DNA of 64,000 nucleotides from Deltaproteobacteria bacterium (GTDB taxonomy: Bacteria > UBA10199 > JACPAL01 > GCA-016699445). The stretch is taken from positions 1,302,001-1,366,000 of the forward strand of contig CP064976.1 in NCBI GenBank assembly GCA_016699445.1, written 5' to 3'. Positions 18,888 to 27,660 of this stretch are shown here, one piece after another. Under the pieces are notes generated by a model. It did not search any database, was not told the DNA's origin, and saw only the letters and a program-made list of their open reading frames with translations. Made by a program: the position numbers and the translations under genes. The first letter of the stretch is position 1; each line of letters begins with the position of its first letter.

Positions 18888-19238
18888 AATATAAGCTTGA
18901 ATCATTTTCTTATCTGCTTCCGAAATTTTAGAAAATTGAAGACCCATACCGACTACAGGCAAAGAGTCGTCTGGAGTGCGTTCAACGCGCACAACTTTTC
19001 CCAAAGCATGGATAGGTGCTGTGCCATTTTGAAGTGAAAAAGAAAGAGAAACCTGAGTATTAAGATTTAATGGAATATCAGATTCCAAAAAAATACCTCC
19101 CAAACTAATATCTGTACTGTAAAAATAAATAAAACCCTCTTGTTGCTCATCTTCAAAAACAACCTGAGATCGCAAGACACGCCGAGGGAATATCCGTTTT
19201 TCAGATCCTGACTTTAGACTTTTTTTGTTATTAGACAC
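18876..19238 (-). CDS. PilZ-domain protein
   Basis: This is a single-domain PilZ protein of 120 residues. It shows the c-di-GMP signature RRVLR (residues about 18-22) and the second motif DISLGG (about 43-48), which together bind cyclic di-GMP. The remainder is the six-strand barrel, ending VVGMGLQFSKISEADKKMI. It probably transmits c-di-GMP levels to motility or surface functions. The start overlaps the end of the upstream receiver-like gene by eight bases, so the two should be co-translated and may act together. Confidence 0.88.
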   Translation of the reverse strand: MSNNKKSLKSGSEKRIFPRRVLRSQVVFEDEQQEGFIYFYSTDISLGGIFLESDIPLNLNTQVSLSFSLQNGTAPIHALGKVVRVERTPDDSLPVVGMGLQFSKISEADKKMIQAYISAQ

Positions 19239-19638
19239 GCAATTCTCCTTTTTTCTTCCGTCCTCGCTTGGAAGTTTTTGGAGAATTGATCAGACGATTA
19301 GCTAAGGAAATCAGGTCATAAGGATAAAAAGGTTTTTCAACCAGCAAGACTGATGATTCTGCCATTTGAATAACTTGCTCCTTAAGATCAAAACGATCTT
19401 TGGAGGAAATAACAAGTGTGGGACATGGAAAATTCAGTGCCTCATCTTTTGAAAGTGAGTTGCTATTAATAACCAATAGATCGGGTCTTAATCTTGGGCT
19501 TAATTTGTGAAGAGTCGAAAACTCATCTGAAAAGCGAAGCCGAAATCGTAGTTTTGGTGTGAAAAGTAGAGCATACATTTGGCTGGCAAGCGCCGAACGA
19601 TCAATAACCATGACATCTTTTAATATACGTGGTGGCAT
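19231..19638 (-). CDS. Degenerate receiver-domain protein
   Basis: The fold order matches a CheY-type receiver: VMVIDRSALASQM at strand 1, DLLVINSNSLSKDEA at strand 3, TLVISSKDR at strand 4 and VLLVEKPFYPYDL with the conserved Lys-Pro at strand 5. The phosphate-accepting Asp is replaced by Asn (INSN), and one acidic residue at the N-terminus is Arg (DR instead of DD). It is therefore probably a pseudo-receiver that is not phosphorylated. A basic tail (SKRGRKKKGE) follows. It is coupled to the PilZ gene, which suggests one signalling pair. Confidence 0.7.
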   Translation of the reverse strand: MPPRILKDVMVIDRSALASQMYALLFTPKLRFRLRFSDEFSTLHKLSPRLRPDLLVINSNSLSKDEALNFPCPTLVISSKDRFDLKEQVIQMAESSVLLVEKPFYPYDLISLANRLINSPKTSKRGRKKKGELRV

Positions 19639-19686
19639 ACGTTGAAGGTTTGTAAGGTAATGAAAATGGTCATGATTGACAACAAA

Positions 19687-20469
19687 TTACTTTAAGCTTT
19701 GATCATTTTGATTCTTTTCGTTGGAATCATCCTCAAAAAAACTCCCTGCCTCCCATGGATAATGATCTTTGGCCACCGGTCCCCAGTAAGGAGTTCCTGC
19801 GTTTCTCCAACCATCCAGCACAAGTCCTTCATGAAACGTTTTACCTTGAGAGTAAATAGCAATGGCATTGTGTTCGCTTAGTTTGTCTTGATGAGCCGTG
19901 ATCCAATGAAACTCCAAAGTTTTGAGGGAAAGTTTTTCGAGTTTTTTCATAAGTTCTCGAGCCCAATGCCAACAAAGACCATCATTTTTAAGCTTCATAT
20001 TCACAAAAATATTATTCAAAGCTGCTGGCCGGATCATATTAAATTTTTTTTTAGTTTCCTGAAATGTTTGAATGGTTGTCTGAGCGATGAGATCCGCCTC
20101 ATGATTCTCTAAAAGATGGTCGGATGGTAAGTTTAGAATAGATTTTTTGAGCTGAACTACCTGGAGCCAGCTGTTTTTTTCCAAAACAATCTCTTGTCGT
20201 CTCTCAAAAAGAGTTCTGAGATGAGGTGGTAGAGCGTTTTTTTGATTTTTGGATGTATGCGTCAGCGTGTATCGATCAGAAATAGAAAGCTTTTGATCAA
20301 AATCCTCGAGAGTTTTTTCAGAGAGACCCCATTGATCCTCTGCAGGCATCGTCAACGTGGCTAAGCATGTCTCAGAGGCATAAAAAATGAGAAAAATTAT
20401 AAGGATAGCTTGTGATAGGTAAACTTTTCTCTTCATAAGTATGGAGGAGTGCTTGACTTCTTTAGACAT
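19687..20469 (-). CDS. Secreted protein with possible Cys-His-Asp hydrolase site
   Basis: I do not recognise the family. The N-terminus is a signal peptide (ILIIFLIFYASETCLA), so the product is periplasmic or exported. In the C-terminal third the order DGLCWHWARELM, LSEHNAIAIYS, LVLDGWRNAG places a Cys, a His and an Asp as in papain- and transglutaminase-like folds. That is a structural inference, not a recognised domain. The ATG at 20469 has a good ribosome site (AGGTAGGG) and is preferred over 20436. The gene is divergent from pal, with an 85-base gap. Confidence 0.65.
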   Translation of the reverse strand: MSKEVKHSSILMKRKVYLSQAILIIFLIFYASETCLATLTMPAEDQWGLSEKTLEDFDQKLSISDRYTLTHTSKNQKNALPPHLRTLFERRQEIVLEKNSWLQVVQLKKSILNLPSDHLLENHEADLIAQTTIQTFQETKKKFNMIRPAALNNIFVNMKLKNDGLCWHWARELMKKLEKLSLKTLEFHWITAHQDKLSEHNAIAIYSQGKTFHEGLVLDGWRNAGTPYWGPVAKDHYPWEAGSFFEDDSNEKNQNDQSLK

Positions 20470-20492
20470 TTACCCTACCTTGCCCCAAATTT

Positions 20493-20520
20493 TTGCATCA
20501 AACTAAATCTTTAATAATAT
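20493..20520 (+). promoter_or_regulatory. Possible sigma-70 type promoter of pal
   Basis: TTGCAT at 20493-20498 and TAATAT at 20515-20520 are separated by 16 bases, about 35 bases before the pal start and its strong Shine-Dalgarno. The match is by eye only, in AT-rich sequence. Confidence 0.35.
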
Positions 20521-20554
20521 TAATTTCAAATTTTCCACTAAGGAGGAAAGAATT

Positions 20555-20979
20555 ATGAAAATCAAAAACTAGGTCTGATGGCCCTTGTTGCGATCAGTTT
20601 GGCTGCCGCTGGTTGCCAACAACAAAACTCTGGTAAGAATGGTAAGGGCGTTAAAGGCTTGAGCCGTGTTTACTTTGATTTCGATAAATCAGATATTAAA
20701 TCTGACAGTAAGAAAACTTTGGAAGACAATGCTTCTTACTTAAAGAAGAACAAAGATTTGAAAGTGAACATCGAAGGTCATTGCGATGAACGCGGAACAG
20801 AAGAATATAATCTGGCTCTCGGAAATCGTCGTTCAGTTTCAACCAAGAACTACATTGTCTCATTGGGCGTGGATAAGAAGAGACTCTCCACTAAGAGCTA
20901 CGGTGAAGAAAAACCTCTTGAAAATTGCCACAATGAAAGCTGCTGGTGGAAAAATCGCCGTGCAGAATTCGTAAAATAA
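20555..20979 (+). CDS. pal: Peptidoglycan-associated lipoprotein Pal, frameshifted at the signal peptide
   Basis: Pal is an outer-membrane lipoprotein that binds peptidoglycan and works with Tol. The OmpA-like domain shows VYFDFDKSDIKSDSKKTL, IEGHCDERGTEEYNLALGNRR and KSYGEEKPL. The signal peptide and lipobox (LAAAGC) are present, but the frame from ATG 20555 hits TAG after four codons. One extra A in the A5 run at 20564-20568 restores MKIKKLGLMALVAISLAAAGC. AAGGAGG precedes ATG 20555. The next gene is cpoB, the usual Tol-Pal partner; tolQRAB are not in the window. Confidence 0.93.
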
Positions 20980-21002
20980 TATTGCACTTTGTTTGACCAA
21001 AA

Positions 21003-21053
21003 AAACCGTCCGTTCTTCCGCTTCTGGCGGTTGCCGGACGGTTTCTTTTTTTG
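21003..21053 (+). terminator. Rho-independent terminator after pal
   Basis: A 10-base stem (AAACCGTCCG pairing with CGGACGGTTT) encloses a smaller inner stem (CCGC with GCGG) and is followed by a T-rich tract. It lies 23 bases after the pal stop and just before cpoB, so cpoB is probably transcribed partly by read-through or from its own promoter. Confidence 0.85.
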
Positions 21054-21077
21054 GAGTTTGTTAAAGTTGAGGGGATT

Positions 21078-21824
21078 ATGAAAAATAAGTTTATTCGTAT
21101 AAGCTTGATGCTTCTTGTCTTTTCTTCAGTGGCCTATGCCAAGTCAGAAAAAGATTTGGATGAGATCAAGCGACTGGAAGACTCAAATAGCAAAATCTTG
21201 GCGGAAGCCACACAATCCATCAATGCTTTAAGGCAAGAGGTGCAAGCTCTTCGAGGTGCTGTGGATGAGGTGAAATATTTTTCCCAGCAAGACACTCAAA
21301 AAAATGAAAAAATGATACGTGATTTTGATTTGCGTTTAACCGGAATGGAAGAGCGAATGGGGCTGATGGGAAGTCAGCTTCAAGAAGTTGTCAGTAAGCC
21401 TACAGAAAACGCAAAAAAAAAAGGAAGTGAGTCCGAAGAAACTCTCTACCACAAAGCCCTCGCCGAAATTAACGCGCAAAACTTCAAAACGGCAGTAGGG
21501 ATTTTTGACGATTTTATAAAGAAATTTCCCAAGTCTGATTTAGCTGACAATGCTCAATATTGGAAAGGTGAAGCTCTTTTTGGCCTTAAAGATTTTCCTA
21601 ATGCTGCTTTAGAATTTCAAAAGGTCGTTCAAAAGTATTCGAAGAGTGATAAGGTTCCTGGAGCTGTTTTGAAGCAAGGATATTGTTTTTTTGAAATTAA
21701 AGAATATCCCGATGCGCGCATTTTTTTGCAAAAAGTAATTACCGAATATCCCGCTTCTGATGCGGCGGCTTCGGCCAAAGAAAAACTCGAAAAAATTGAA
21801 CAAATTTTATCAGGGAAAAAATGA
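21078..21824 (+). CDS. cpoB: Cell division coordinator CpoB (YbgF-like)
   Basis: A signal peptide (RISLMLLVFSSVAYA) leads to a coiled coil (residues about 25-110) that trimerises in the family. Three tetratricopeptide-like repeats then make up the C-terminal half (YHKALAEINAQNFKTAVGIF, YWKGEALFGLKDFPNAALEF, LKQGYCFFEIKEYPDARIFL). CpoB is periplasmic and links Tol-Pal to peptidoglycan synthesis at division. The ATG at 21078 has GAGGGGA upstream. The stop overlaps the next start (ATGA), which couples it to the ABC operon. Confidence 0.9.
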   Translation: MKNKFIRISLMLLVFSSVAYAKSEKDLDEIKRLEDSNSKILAEATQSINALRQEVQALRGAVDEVKYFSQQDTQKNEKMIRDFDLRLTGMEERMGLMGSQLQEVVSKPTENAKKKGSESEETLYHKALAEINAQNFKTAVGIFDDFIKKFPKSDLADNAQYWKGEALFGLKDFPNAALEFQKVVQKYSKSDKVPGAVLKQGYCFFEIKEYPDARIFLQKVITEYPASDAAASAKEKLEKIEQILSGKK

Positions 21825-22636
21825 TTGAAGCCTCTGGGTTGACCAAGAGATACGATTCCATCCTTGCTGTTGATAACCTTTCCTTTCAAATTTATCCTGG
21901 AGAGGTCGTTGGTCTTTTGGGTCCTAACGGTGCTGGCAAAACAACCACGATGCGTATGCTGACTGGTTTTCTCACTCCAAGTGCTGGCGAAGTAAAAATT
22001 TCAGGCTTTGATCTTCTGGAAAATCCCCAAGAAGCAAAAAAGAAAATTGGTTATCTTCCCGAGAATCCTCCTCTCTATCCAGAATTAACTGTTCAAGAGA
22101 CTTTGGAGTTTTCCTTAGGCCTGAGAGAAGAAGTACAAAAAGAAAAAATAGAAAAGGCACTGGAACGAACAGCTCTTCAAGACGTACGTCATCGATTGGT
22201 GGGTAATATTTCCAAAGGCTTTCGCCAGCGTGTGGGGATAGCTCAGGCTATTGTCCATGAACCCCCATTTTTAATTTTGGATGAACCCACAACAGGATTG
22301 GATCCTAAACAAATAGTGGAAATTAGGGAGTTGATTCAAAATTTAAAAGGATCGGTGGCCATTCTTCATTCATCTCATATTTTGCAGGAAATTAGTCAGG
22401 TCTGTGACCGTGTGATGATTATCCACAAGGGAAAGTTAGTTGCGAACGGGAAAATAGCCGATTTGACGAGTGCTCTTCATAAAAAACGTTTTCTTGTGAC
22501 AACAATGCTGGATTCACAAAATCTTAAAGAAAATTTATTAAAAATGCCGGGGATTGAAAGTGTTGAAGAGTATCTTTCTGATTTGGAAGATGTATTTTTT
22601 AGTGTGACTCAAAATGTTGAGGGTAACATTTCATGA
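21821..22636 (+). CDS. ABC transporter ATP-binding protein, GldA-like
   Basis: This is a complete ABC ATPase: Walker A GPNGAGKTTT, Q-loop region GYLPENPPLYPELTV, signature variant SKGFRQRVGIAQA, Walker B FLILDEPTTGLDP, and the H-loop LHSSHIL. The YLPENPPLY block and the neighbouring permease and auxiliary protein match the GldA/GldF/GldG set known from gliding bacteria and widespread in deltaproteobacteria. Its substrate is unknown. It is the first gene of a tightly packed three-gene unit, with 4-base overlaps on both sides. Confidence 0.85.
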   Translation: MIEASGLTKRYDSILAVDNLSFQIYPGEVVGLLGPNGAGKTTTMRMLTGFLTPSAGEVKISGFDLLENPQEAKKKIGYLPENPPLYPELTVQETLEFSLGLREEVQKEKIEKALERTALQDVRHRLVGNISKGFRQRVGIAQAIVHEPPFLILDEPTTGLDPKQIVEIRELIQNLKGSVAILHSSHILQEISQVCDRVMIIHKGKLVANGKIADLTSALHKKRFLVTTMLDSQNLKENLLKMPGIESVEEYLSDLEDVFFSVTQNVEGNIS

Positions 22637-23329
22637 AAGCTCTCATTAAAAAAGAATTAAAGATTATTTTTGCATCACCCATTTTTGCTATCGTGTCTGC
22701 CTTATTTCTTTTTTTGACAGGTTTTGCCTTCACCGCTTCCATGACACAACTCACCCCACAAAAACTTCCCGAAGCTTCTGTGAGAGGTATTGTTTATTTT
22801 ATGGCGGTCATTTTACTTTTTATCAGTCCTTTTTTGACGATGAGAAGTTTTGCTGAAGAGAGAAAGGCGGGGACTTTGGAGTTTTTAAGGACGTCTCCTT
22901 TATCAGATCTGGACTTGGTATTGGGAAAATTTCTAGGGGTTTTGTCGTTACTTATCTTGATATTGATTCTGACACTTGAATTCCCCATTTTCATTTTTAT
23001 GATGGGTAAGCCCGATGTGGGTGTCATGATTTTGTCTTATGCAGGTTTGTTTCTTCTAGGAGCTTCTTTTTTTAGCTACGGGCATTTTCTTTTCGGTTCT
23101 GTCCAAAAATCAAATGGTCGCAGCGATATTGAGTTTTGTTTTTAGTATTACTCTTTGGTTTTTATCTGAAGTTGGAGGCACTTGGGGTGAAATTATTTCT
23201 CCTATTTCCCACCTACAAAGTTTTAGTACAGGAGTTTTGGAGACTGCGGACTTAGCTTATTACATCCTTGTTATTTTTGGTTTCTTATTTCTTTCCGTCA
23301 GAGTTTTGGAGGCTGAGCGATGGAAATAA
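22633..23329 (+). CDS. ABC-2 type permease, GldF-like, frameshifted
   Basis: The first segment has an N-terminal membrane helix (FAIVSALFLFLTGFAFTAS) and the cytoplasmic loop SFAEERKAGTLEFLRTSPLS, characteristic of ABC-2 permeases of the GldF type. Further helices follow. The frame then ends wrongly at 23145, while VAAILSFVFSITLWFLSEVGG and the last helix lie in another frame to 23329. One extra A in the A5 run at 23105-23109 gives a continuous protein of about 232 residues with six membrane helices. Confidence 0.85.
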
Positions 23330-24714
23330 ATAAAAAAAGAAAATTAAAACAAGGAAGCTGGGCCATTCTTTTAACTCTTGGTGTGATCGGGGTAAGTGTC
23401 CTGACCTATTATTTTTTATATAAAAAGCATTGGCGATTGGATCTGACTGAAAAACAAGAGCTCAGTCTCTCACAACAAACTAAAGATGTTTTGAAAAATC
23501 TTAAAGATCCTATGACCATTACGGCATTTTTTGGGCCGGGAGAGGATTTGGATGATGTCTATATCCGTCGTCGTGTGGATGATATTTTGCGAGAGTATGC
23601 CGCGCGCGCATCAAAAATAGACTATCATATGATAGATTCCACTGTGGATATTGCCAAGGCGACACAGTTTCAAATTCATACGGATGGGACCATTGTTTTT
23701 CAGGCCGGCAAAAATCGGAAAGATATTTATAAATCTCAGCTTTTTGATTTTAGTGACATGTCAGATAGTTCGCTCCCGTTATTTACAGGAGAATCGCAAT
23801 TTACCAATGCGATCTTGAAAGTTTTTCAGACGACTCAAAAAGCAATTTGTTTTTTAGAAGGACATGGAGAGCGTTCCGTTCAAGATTCCAATCCAGAAGG
23901 TTTGACCTCTTTTAAGAATGAGCTCACGAACAATAATTACGAAATTGAATCTGTCTCATTTACTAAAAATCAGGAAGTGCCCACACGTTGTGCGGTATTA
24001 GTCGTCGCGGGTCCCAAGCGAGCCGTGACGGAGCCTGAAGATAAGGCAATTTCGGCGTGGGTGGAAAAAACTTCGGGTAAAGTTTTAATATTCATCGAGC
24101 CTTTAGTTGAAAATCCTCTTCCCAAAACATTGAGTCTTTTAGAAGTTATTCCTCAAGATGATTTAGTTTTTGATCCCGAAAGACATTTTCTCGTGGGCCC
24201 TCAATACCCAGCTCCTGTTTTGATTCCACATCCGATAACCAAAGATATCGTAGGTGAGGATCCTGTTTTATTTTCAGCTCGAAGCTTAAGCTCATCCAAT
24301 GAATCTCTTTCGGAAATTCTGCAAACATCACCCAAAGCTTGGGGAGAAACAGAATTAAAAAGTGGTTCCAAGCCTGAATTTAATGAAGGAAAAGATCATA
24401 AAGCTCCTCTGACTTTGGGTTTTGCCATAGAAGATAAAGACAAAAATCCGCGAGCTGTTGTGGTGGGAGATGTGGATTTTGCCGCTAATGCTCTCATGGG
24501 CGCTCCTGGCAATATGGATTTGGTGATGAATATGGTGGGTTGGTTGGTCAATGACAAAGACCAAGTCACTATCCGCCCTCAACGTCCTGATTACCGAAAC
24601 ATTACACTCACAGCCGGCAAGGCAAAATTGATCTCTTGGTTTACACAGCTTATTTATCCATTGATCATTCTTTTAGGGATTGGTTCTTATTGGTACCGAC
24701 GTCGGAATCGGTAA
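23320..24714 (+). CDS. ABC transporter auxiliary protein, GldG-like
   Basis: A membrane helix near the N-terminus (WAILLTLGVIGVSVLTYYFL) and another at the C-terminus (LIYPLIILLGIGSYWYRR) flank a large extracytoplasmic domain of about 400 residues. The segments RLDLTEKQELSLSQQTKDVL, CFLEGHGERS and VVGDVDFAAN are typical of the GldG/ABC_transp_aux family. It should form a complex with the two preceding genes. It overlaps the permease stop by 10 bases. Whether the complex serves gliding, polysaccharide export or something else cannot be told. Confidence 0.82.
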   Translation: MEINKKRKLKQGSWAILLTLGVIGVSVLTYYFLYKKHWRLDLTEKQELSLSQQTKDVLKNLKDPMTITAFFGPGEDLDDVYIRRRVDDILREYAARASKIDYHMIDSTVDIAKATQFQIHTDGTIVFQAGKNRKDIYKSQLFDFSDMSDSSLPLFTGESQFTNAILKVFQTTQKAICFLEGHGERSVQDSNPEGLTSFKNELTNNNYEIESVSFTKNQEVPTRCAVLVVAGPKRAVTEPEDKAISAWVEKTSGKVLIFIEPLVENPLPKTLSLLEVIPQDDLVFDPERHFLVGPQYPAPVLIPHPITKDIVGEDPVLFSARSLSSSNESLSEILQTSPKAWGETELKSGSKPEFNEGKDHKAPLTLGFAIEDKDKNPRAVVVGDVDFAANALMGAPGNMDLVMNMVGWLVNDKDQVTIRPQRPDYRNITLTAGKAKLISWFTQLIYPLIILLGIGSYWYRRRNR

Positions 24715-25920
24715 CTACTTCTTAATCTCAGCTTCCAAAACTGTGCGAAGACGATTTGGATTGGTCCAATCTTTGAAAGCGCGGCCGTTGATGAAGAGGC
24801 TGGGTGTGCCATGCACATCAGCCACAGTGCCTTGTTCTAAATCTTGAGAAACGACTTGAGCGGTTTCGTCGCTCACTAAGCATTGTTCAAAATTGGATTT
24901 ATCCAAATGGACCTGATCAGCGATTTCCATCAACGTCGAGCGTGATAAGCGTTTCTGGTTTTCAAAAACGAGATCATGATATTCCCAGAATTTTCCTTGT
25001 TTGTGAGCACACACGGCTGCTTTGGCAGCTAAGCAAGAGACAGGATGCATGGGGTGATCCATCTTGGGATTGCAGGCATTGTCTAAAGGGTAGTTGAGAT
25101 ATACTAAACGGATGTCGTTTCGGTATTCTTTCAAATAAGGTTTAAGAGTAAACGCTGCCAAGCGGCAGAAGGGGCATTGAAAATCAGAAAATTCAATCAG
25201 AGTCACTTTGGCGTCTGGATTTCCCCAAACTGGTCGGTTGTCTGCTTTTAAGTCTTTGACGGGAATTTCATCATATACTTTCAAATATTCAGCAGGTGGC
25301 ACATCAATACGTGCAGCATGCACTTCGGGTGCAAGGCCTCGAAAGAAAATCAGTCCGACCACCAAAACAACTAAGCAAATTCCCAGATGAACAACGATGT
25401 TTGGAGATTCTTCAGGCGTCTGAGATTTAAAAATAGAAGCGATATAGCGTCCGATGAAGCCAGGCACTTGGGAATAGGCAAGCCCCAGAGTTTTGGGCAA
25501 AAGTATCACAAGAGCCAAGGTGGCTAAATAATTGGCTCCACACATAAGACAGAGAATTCCCAATTTCGTGACCGAAATATAAGCCATCGAAATATTATAA
25601 ATGAGGGCAAAAAGAGAAGCGGCAAAAAGAAAAGAAAGTGTCGATCGGGATGTTTTGAAAAAAGAATAAATCAGGGCCACCGCGACAAGGGTATAAAAGA
25701 TGGCGCCTAGCTCAGAATTGAGAATGACTCCATAAGGTGTTTCGATTTTAGAATAACGACTGGCCAGAGCCGCATCACAGTCGAAAACATCCCCCACATG
25801 ACAAAAACTTTTTTCATCCAAGCCTTGAGTGGCCAGTTTGAAATGCATTTTGGTCATCACAGAAGAGGAAACAAGGCCCAGGAGGGCAAAAAACAAAAGG
25901 ACACCGATAATTTTTTTCAT
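24715..25920 (-). CDS. Vitamin K epoxide reductase-DsbA fusion
   Basis: The N-terminal half (about 180 residues, five membrane helices) is a bacterial VKOR homologue with the paired cysteines FCHVGDVFDC and the CXXC ILCLMCG near residue 125. The C-terminal half is a DsbA/thioredoxin-fold domain facing the periplasm, with FSDFQCPFCRLA and the cis-Pro GTPSLFING. VKOR passes electrons from the DsbA domain to quinone, so the fusion is a self-contained disulphide-forming system. Length (401) fits other VKOR-DsbA fusions. It converges with the GldG-like gene with no gap. Confidence 0.9.
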   Translation of the reverse strand: MKKIIGVLLFFALLGLVSSSVMTKMHFKLATQGLDEKSFCHVGDVFDCDAALASRYSKIETPYGVILNSELGAIFYTLVAVALIYSFFKTSRSTLSFLFAASLFALIYNISMAYISVTKLGILCLMCGANYLATLALVILLPKTLGLAYSQVPGFIGRYIASIFKSQTPEESPNIVVHLGICLVVLVVGLIFFRGLAPEVHAARIDVPPAEYLKVYDEIPVKDLKADNRPVWGNPDAKVTLIEFSDFQCPFCRLAAFTLKPYLKEYRNDIRLVYLNYPLDNACNPKMDHPMHPVSCLAAKAAVCAHKQGKFWEYHDLVFENQKRLSRSTLMEIADQVHLDKSNFEQCLVSDETAQVVSQDLEQGTVADVHGTPSLFINGRAFKDWTNPNRLRTVLEAEIKK

Positions 25921-25999
25921 AGTGGGCCGATTTTTTACTCGTGAAAAGGTGTAAACTCAACTTGATAATTCGTCGAAACGTCTTTAACCTCACGAGTTC

Positions 26000-26269
26000 A
26001 TGCAAGAAACTGTGACATTACCTACTAACGACATAGAATTTGAGAAGCGGGATACGTTTCGAAAAGCGACGATTCTCAAATACTTTCCTCAATCCAACTA
26101 TGGCTTCGTTAAAGACGAACACAATACTGAAATCTATTTTCATGTGGATGAAATGCGTTTTGTTGGCGACAGACGGGACAAAAGCTTGTTGGTGGAAGGT
26201 CGTAAAGTGGGCATTGATATTGGTCGCACCTCTCGTGGGATGCGCGTCACGTTTATGAAAATTTACTAA
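26000..26269 (+). CDS. Small cold-shock-like OB-fold protein
   Basis: This protein has 89 residues. The core KATILKYFPQSNYGFVKDEH, then TEIYFHVDEMR, follows the cold-shock domain pattern in which the two nucleic-acid-binding strands carry aromatic residues (YGFV, IYFHV). The N-terminal 20 residues are acidic and disordered. A role in binding single-stranded RNA or DNA is likely from the fold, but the match to classical CspA is partial. It is a lone gene, divergent from the VKOR-DsbA gene. Confidence 0.65.
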   Translation: MQETVTLPTNDIEFEKRDTFRKATILKYFPQSNYGFVKDEHNTEIYFHVDEMRFVGDRRDKSLLVEGRKVGIDIGRTSRGMRVTFMKIY

Positions 26270-26300
26270 AAGGTCATGAGTCATCATAAAAGGGGGAATT

Positions 26301-26902
26301 ATGAGGAATCAACAGTGGCGTCTTTTGGGTATTTCACTTTTTTCACTATGCTTAATCACTTTTGCCTCTCATGCTAATGAGGCGCCCAGTTCTACGGAAC
26401 AGCCCGAAACTTCTCATAAAGACAGTGCTAATACGTCTCATACCGAAACTGTAGACAGCCTGTCTCCTCAAGAAGCGATGAAAAAGCTCGCTGATGGAAA
26501 TGCGCGCTTTCGGAAGAATCAGCTTTCACACCCGCGCCAAAACATGGTGCGTGTGAGTGAAACGTCCAAAGGACAGCATCCTTTGTCTTGGGTCATGAAA
26601 ATTGTGGAGCGGTAAAGGCAACTCTGGAAGCAAACGAAGAGAAGAAACACAATAAGCTCCCCGGTCATCTCGAAAGTTTGGCAAAATCCATTGGCCCGGC
26701 CATCAAGGGTGATCAATGTGAAAAGGGTGATAAGCTTCAATGTGCGGTGCGCGCCAATGTGCGCCATGTCGTTGATGCGTTGAATAAAAACCAACCTATT
26801 ATTTCTAAGATGGTGGATGATGAAGATATTGTGGTCGTTGGTGGTGTGTATGATATTGAAAACGGTAAGGTCAAAATCCTCAAATCCGAAACAGAGCTTT
26901 AG
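26301..26902 (+). pseudogene. Periplasmic beta-carbonic anhydrase with internal deletion
   Basis: The start has a signal peptide and LSPQEAMKKLADGNARFRKNQ, then KGQHP, the normal opening of an exported beta-carbonic anhydrase. The chain should continue with the CSDSRVPPE block and about 55 residues more. Instead the DNA jumps straight to GHENCGAVKATLE in another frame and runs normally to ILKSETEL. About 160-170 bases are absent near 26583, including the first zinc Cys and the catalytic Asp-Arg pair; only the His and Cys of GHENC remain. As written the gene cannot give active enzyme. Unlike the single-base breaks elsewhere, this is a real loss or an assembly deletion. Confidence 0.8.
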
Positions 26903-26904
26903 CT

Positions 26905-27660
26905 CTAAACAATAATTCGATAGCCTTTTTTAAATAAGAAAACAGCGCATAAAAATGTGATGCAGGCCAATCCTGACGAAAAGGCCAGAGCGATTGTCAG
27001 TGAGACATCCGAGTGTCCCAAAATTGCTGATCGATAACCATCCACCATATAATACATGGGATTACTCAAAGAGACTTTTTTCCAGAGTGGGGGCAATGTA
27101 GCGATGGAATAAAAAGTGCCTCCCAGGTAGCTCAGAGGTGCGAGAATAAAGGTTGAGAAAGCAGCGAGATGTTCCCAGTCATTTCCCCAAAGAGCGGCTA
27201 TGACTCCGAGTGCTGAAAAAATCGTAGAGATCAAAATCACAAAAAGAAGAGCCAGAGGGATGTTGTGAATCGTGAGATCTGTCATGATGTAGGCGGTGAG
27301 CATGGTGACAATGCCCACAGTGAGGCCTCGAACAATACCACCAACAACAAATGAAAGAACAATACGAAAACTGGAAATAGGAGCGACGAGAATATTCTCA
27401 ATCGAACGATCCATACGCGCCATGTAAAGGGAGCTGGAGCTATTGGAAAATGAATTGGTAATAATACTCATCCCCGAAAGTCCGGGAAGAATAAACAAAA
27501 TATAGGGAAACCCAGCGATCGCCCCAATTTTTTGACCCAAGGAATAACCAAAAATCACAATAAACAAGGCCGTCGTCACAAAAGGAGGCGCAATCGTCTG
27601 TGCGGCCAGACGACCAAAACGATAAAGCTCGCGTTCGAGAAGTGTGAAAAATGAAATCAT
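26905..27660 (-). CDS. ABC-2 type export permease
   Basis: This is a six-helix ABC-2 permease of the daunorubicin/NodJ kind, of normal length (251 residues). Recognisable parts are the N-terminal RELYRFGRLAAQTIAPPFVT, the loop ARMDRSIENILVAPIS and the late motif LAPLSYLGGTFYSIATLP before the last helices. It pairs with the ATPase directly upstream, whose stop its start overlaps by four bases. The substrate could be a drug, lipid or polysaccharide. Confidence 0.85.
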   Translation of the reverse strand: MISFFTLLERELYRFGRLAAQTIAPPFVTTALFIVIFGYSLGQKIGAIAGFPYILFILPGLSGMSIITNSFSNSSSSLYMARMDRSIENILVAPISSFRIVLSFVVGGIVRGLTVGIVTMLTAYIMTDLTIHNIPLALLFVILISTIFSALGVIAALWGNDWEHLAAFSTFILAPLSYLGGTFYSIATLPPLWKKVSLSNPMYYMVDGYRSAILGHSDVSLTIALAFSSGLACITFLCAVFLFKKGYRIIV

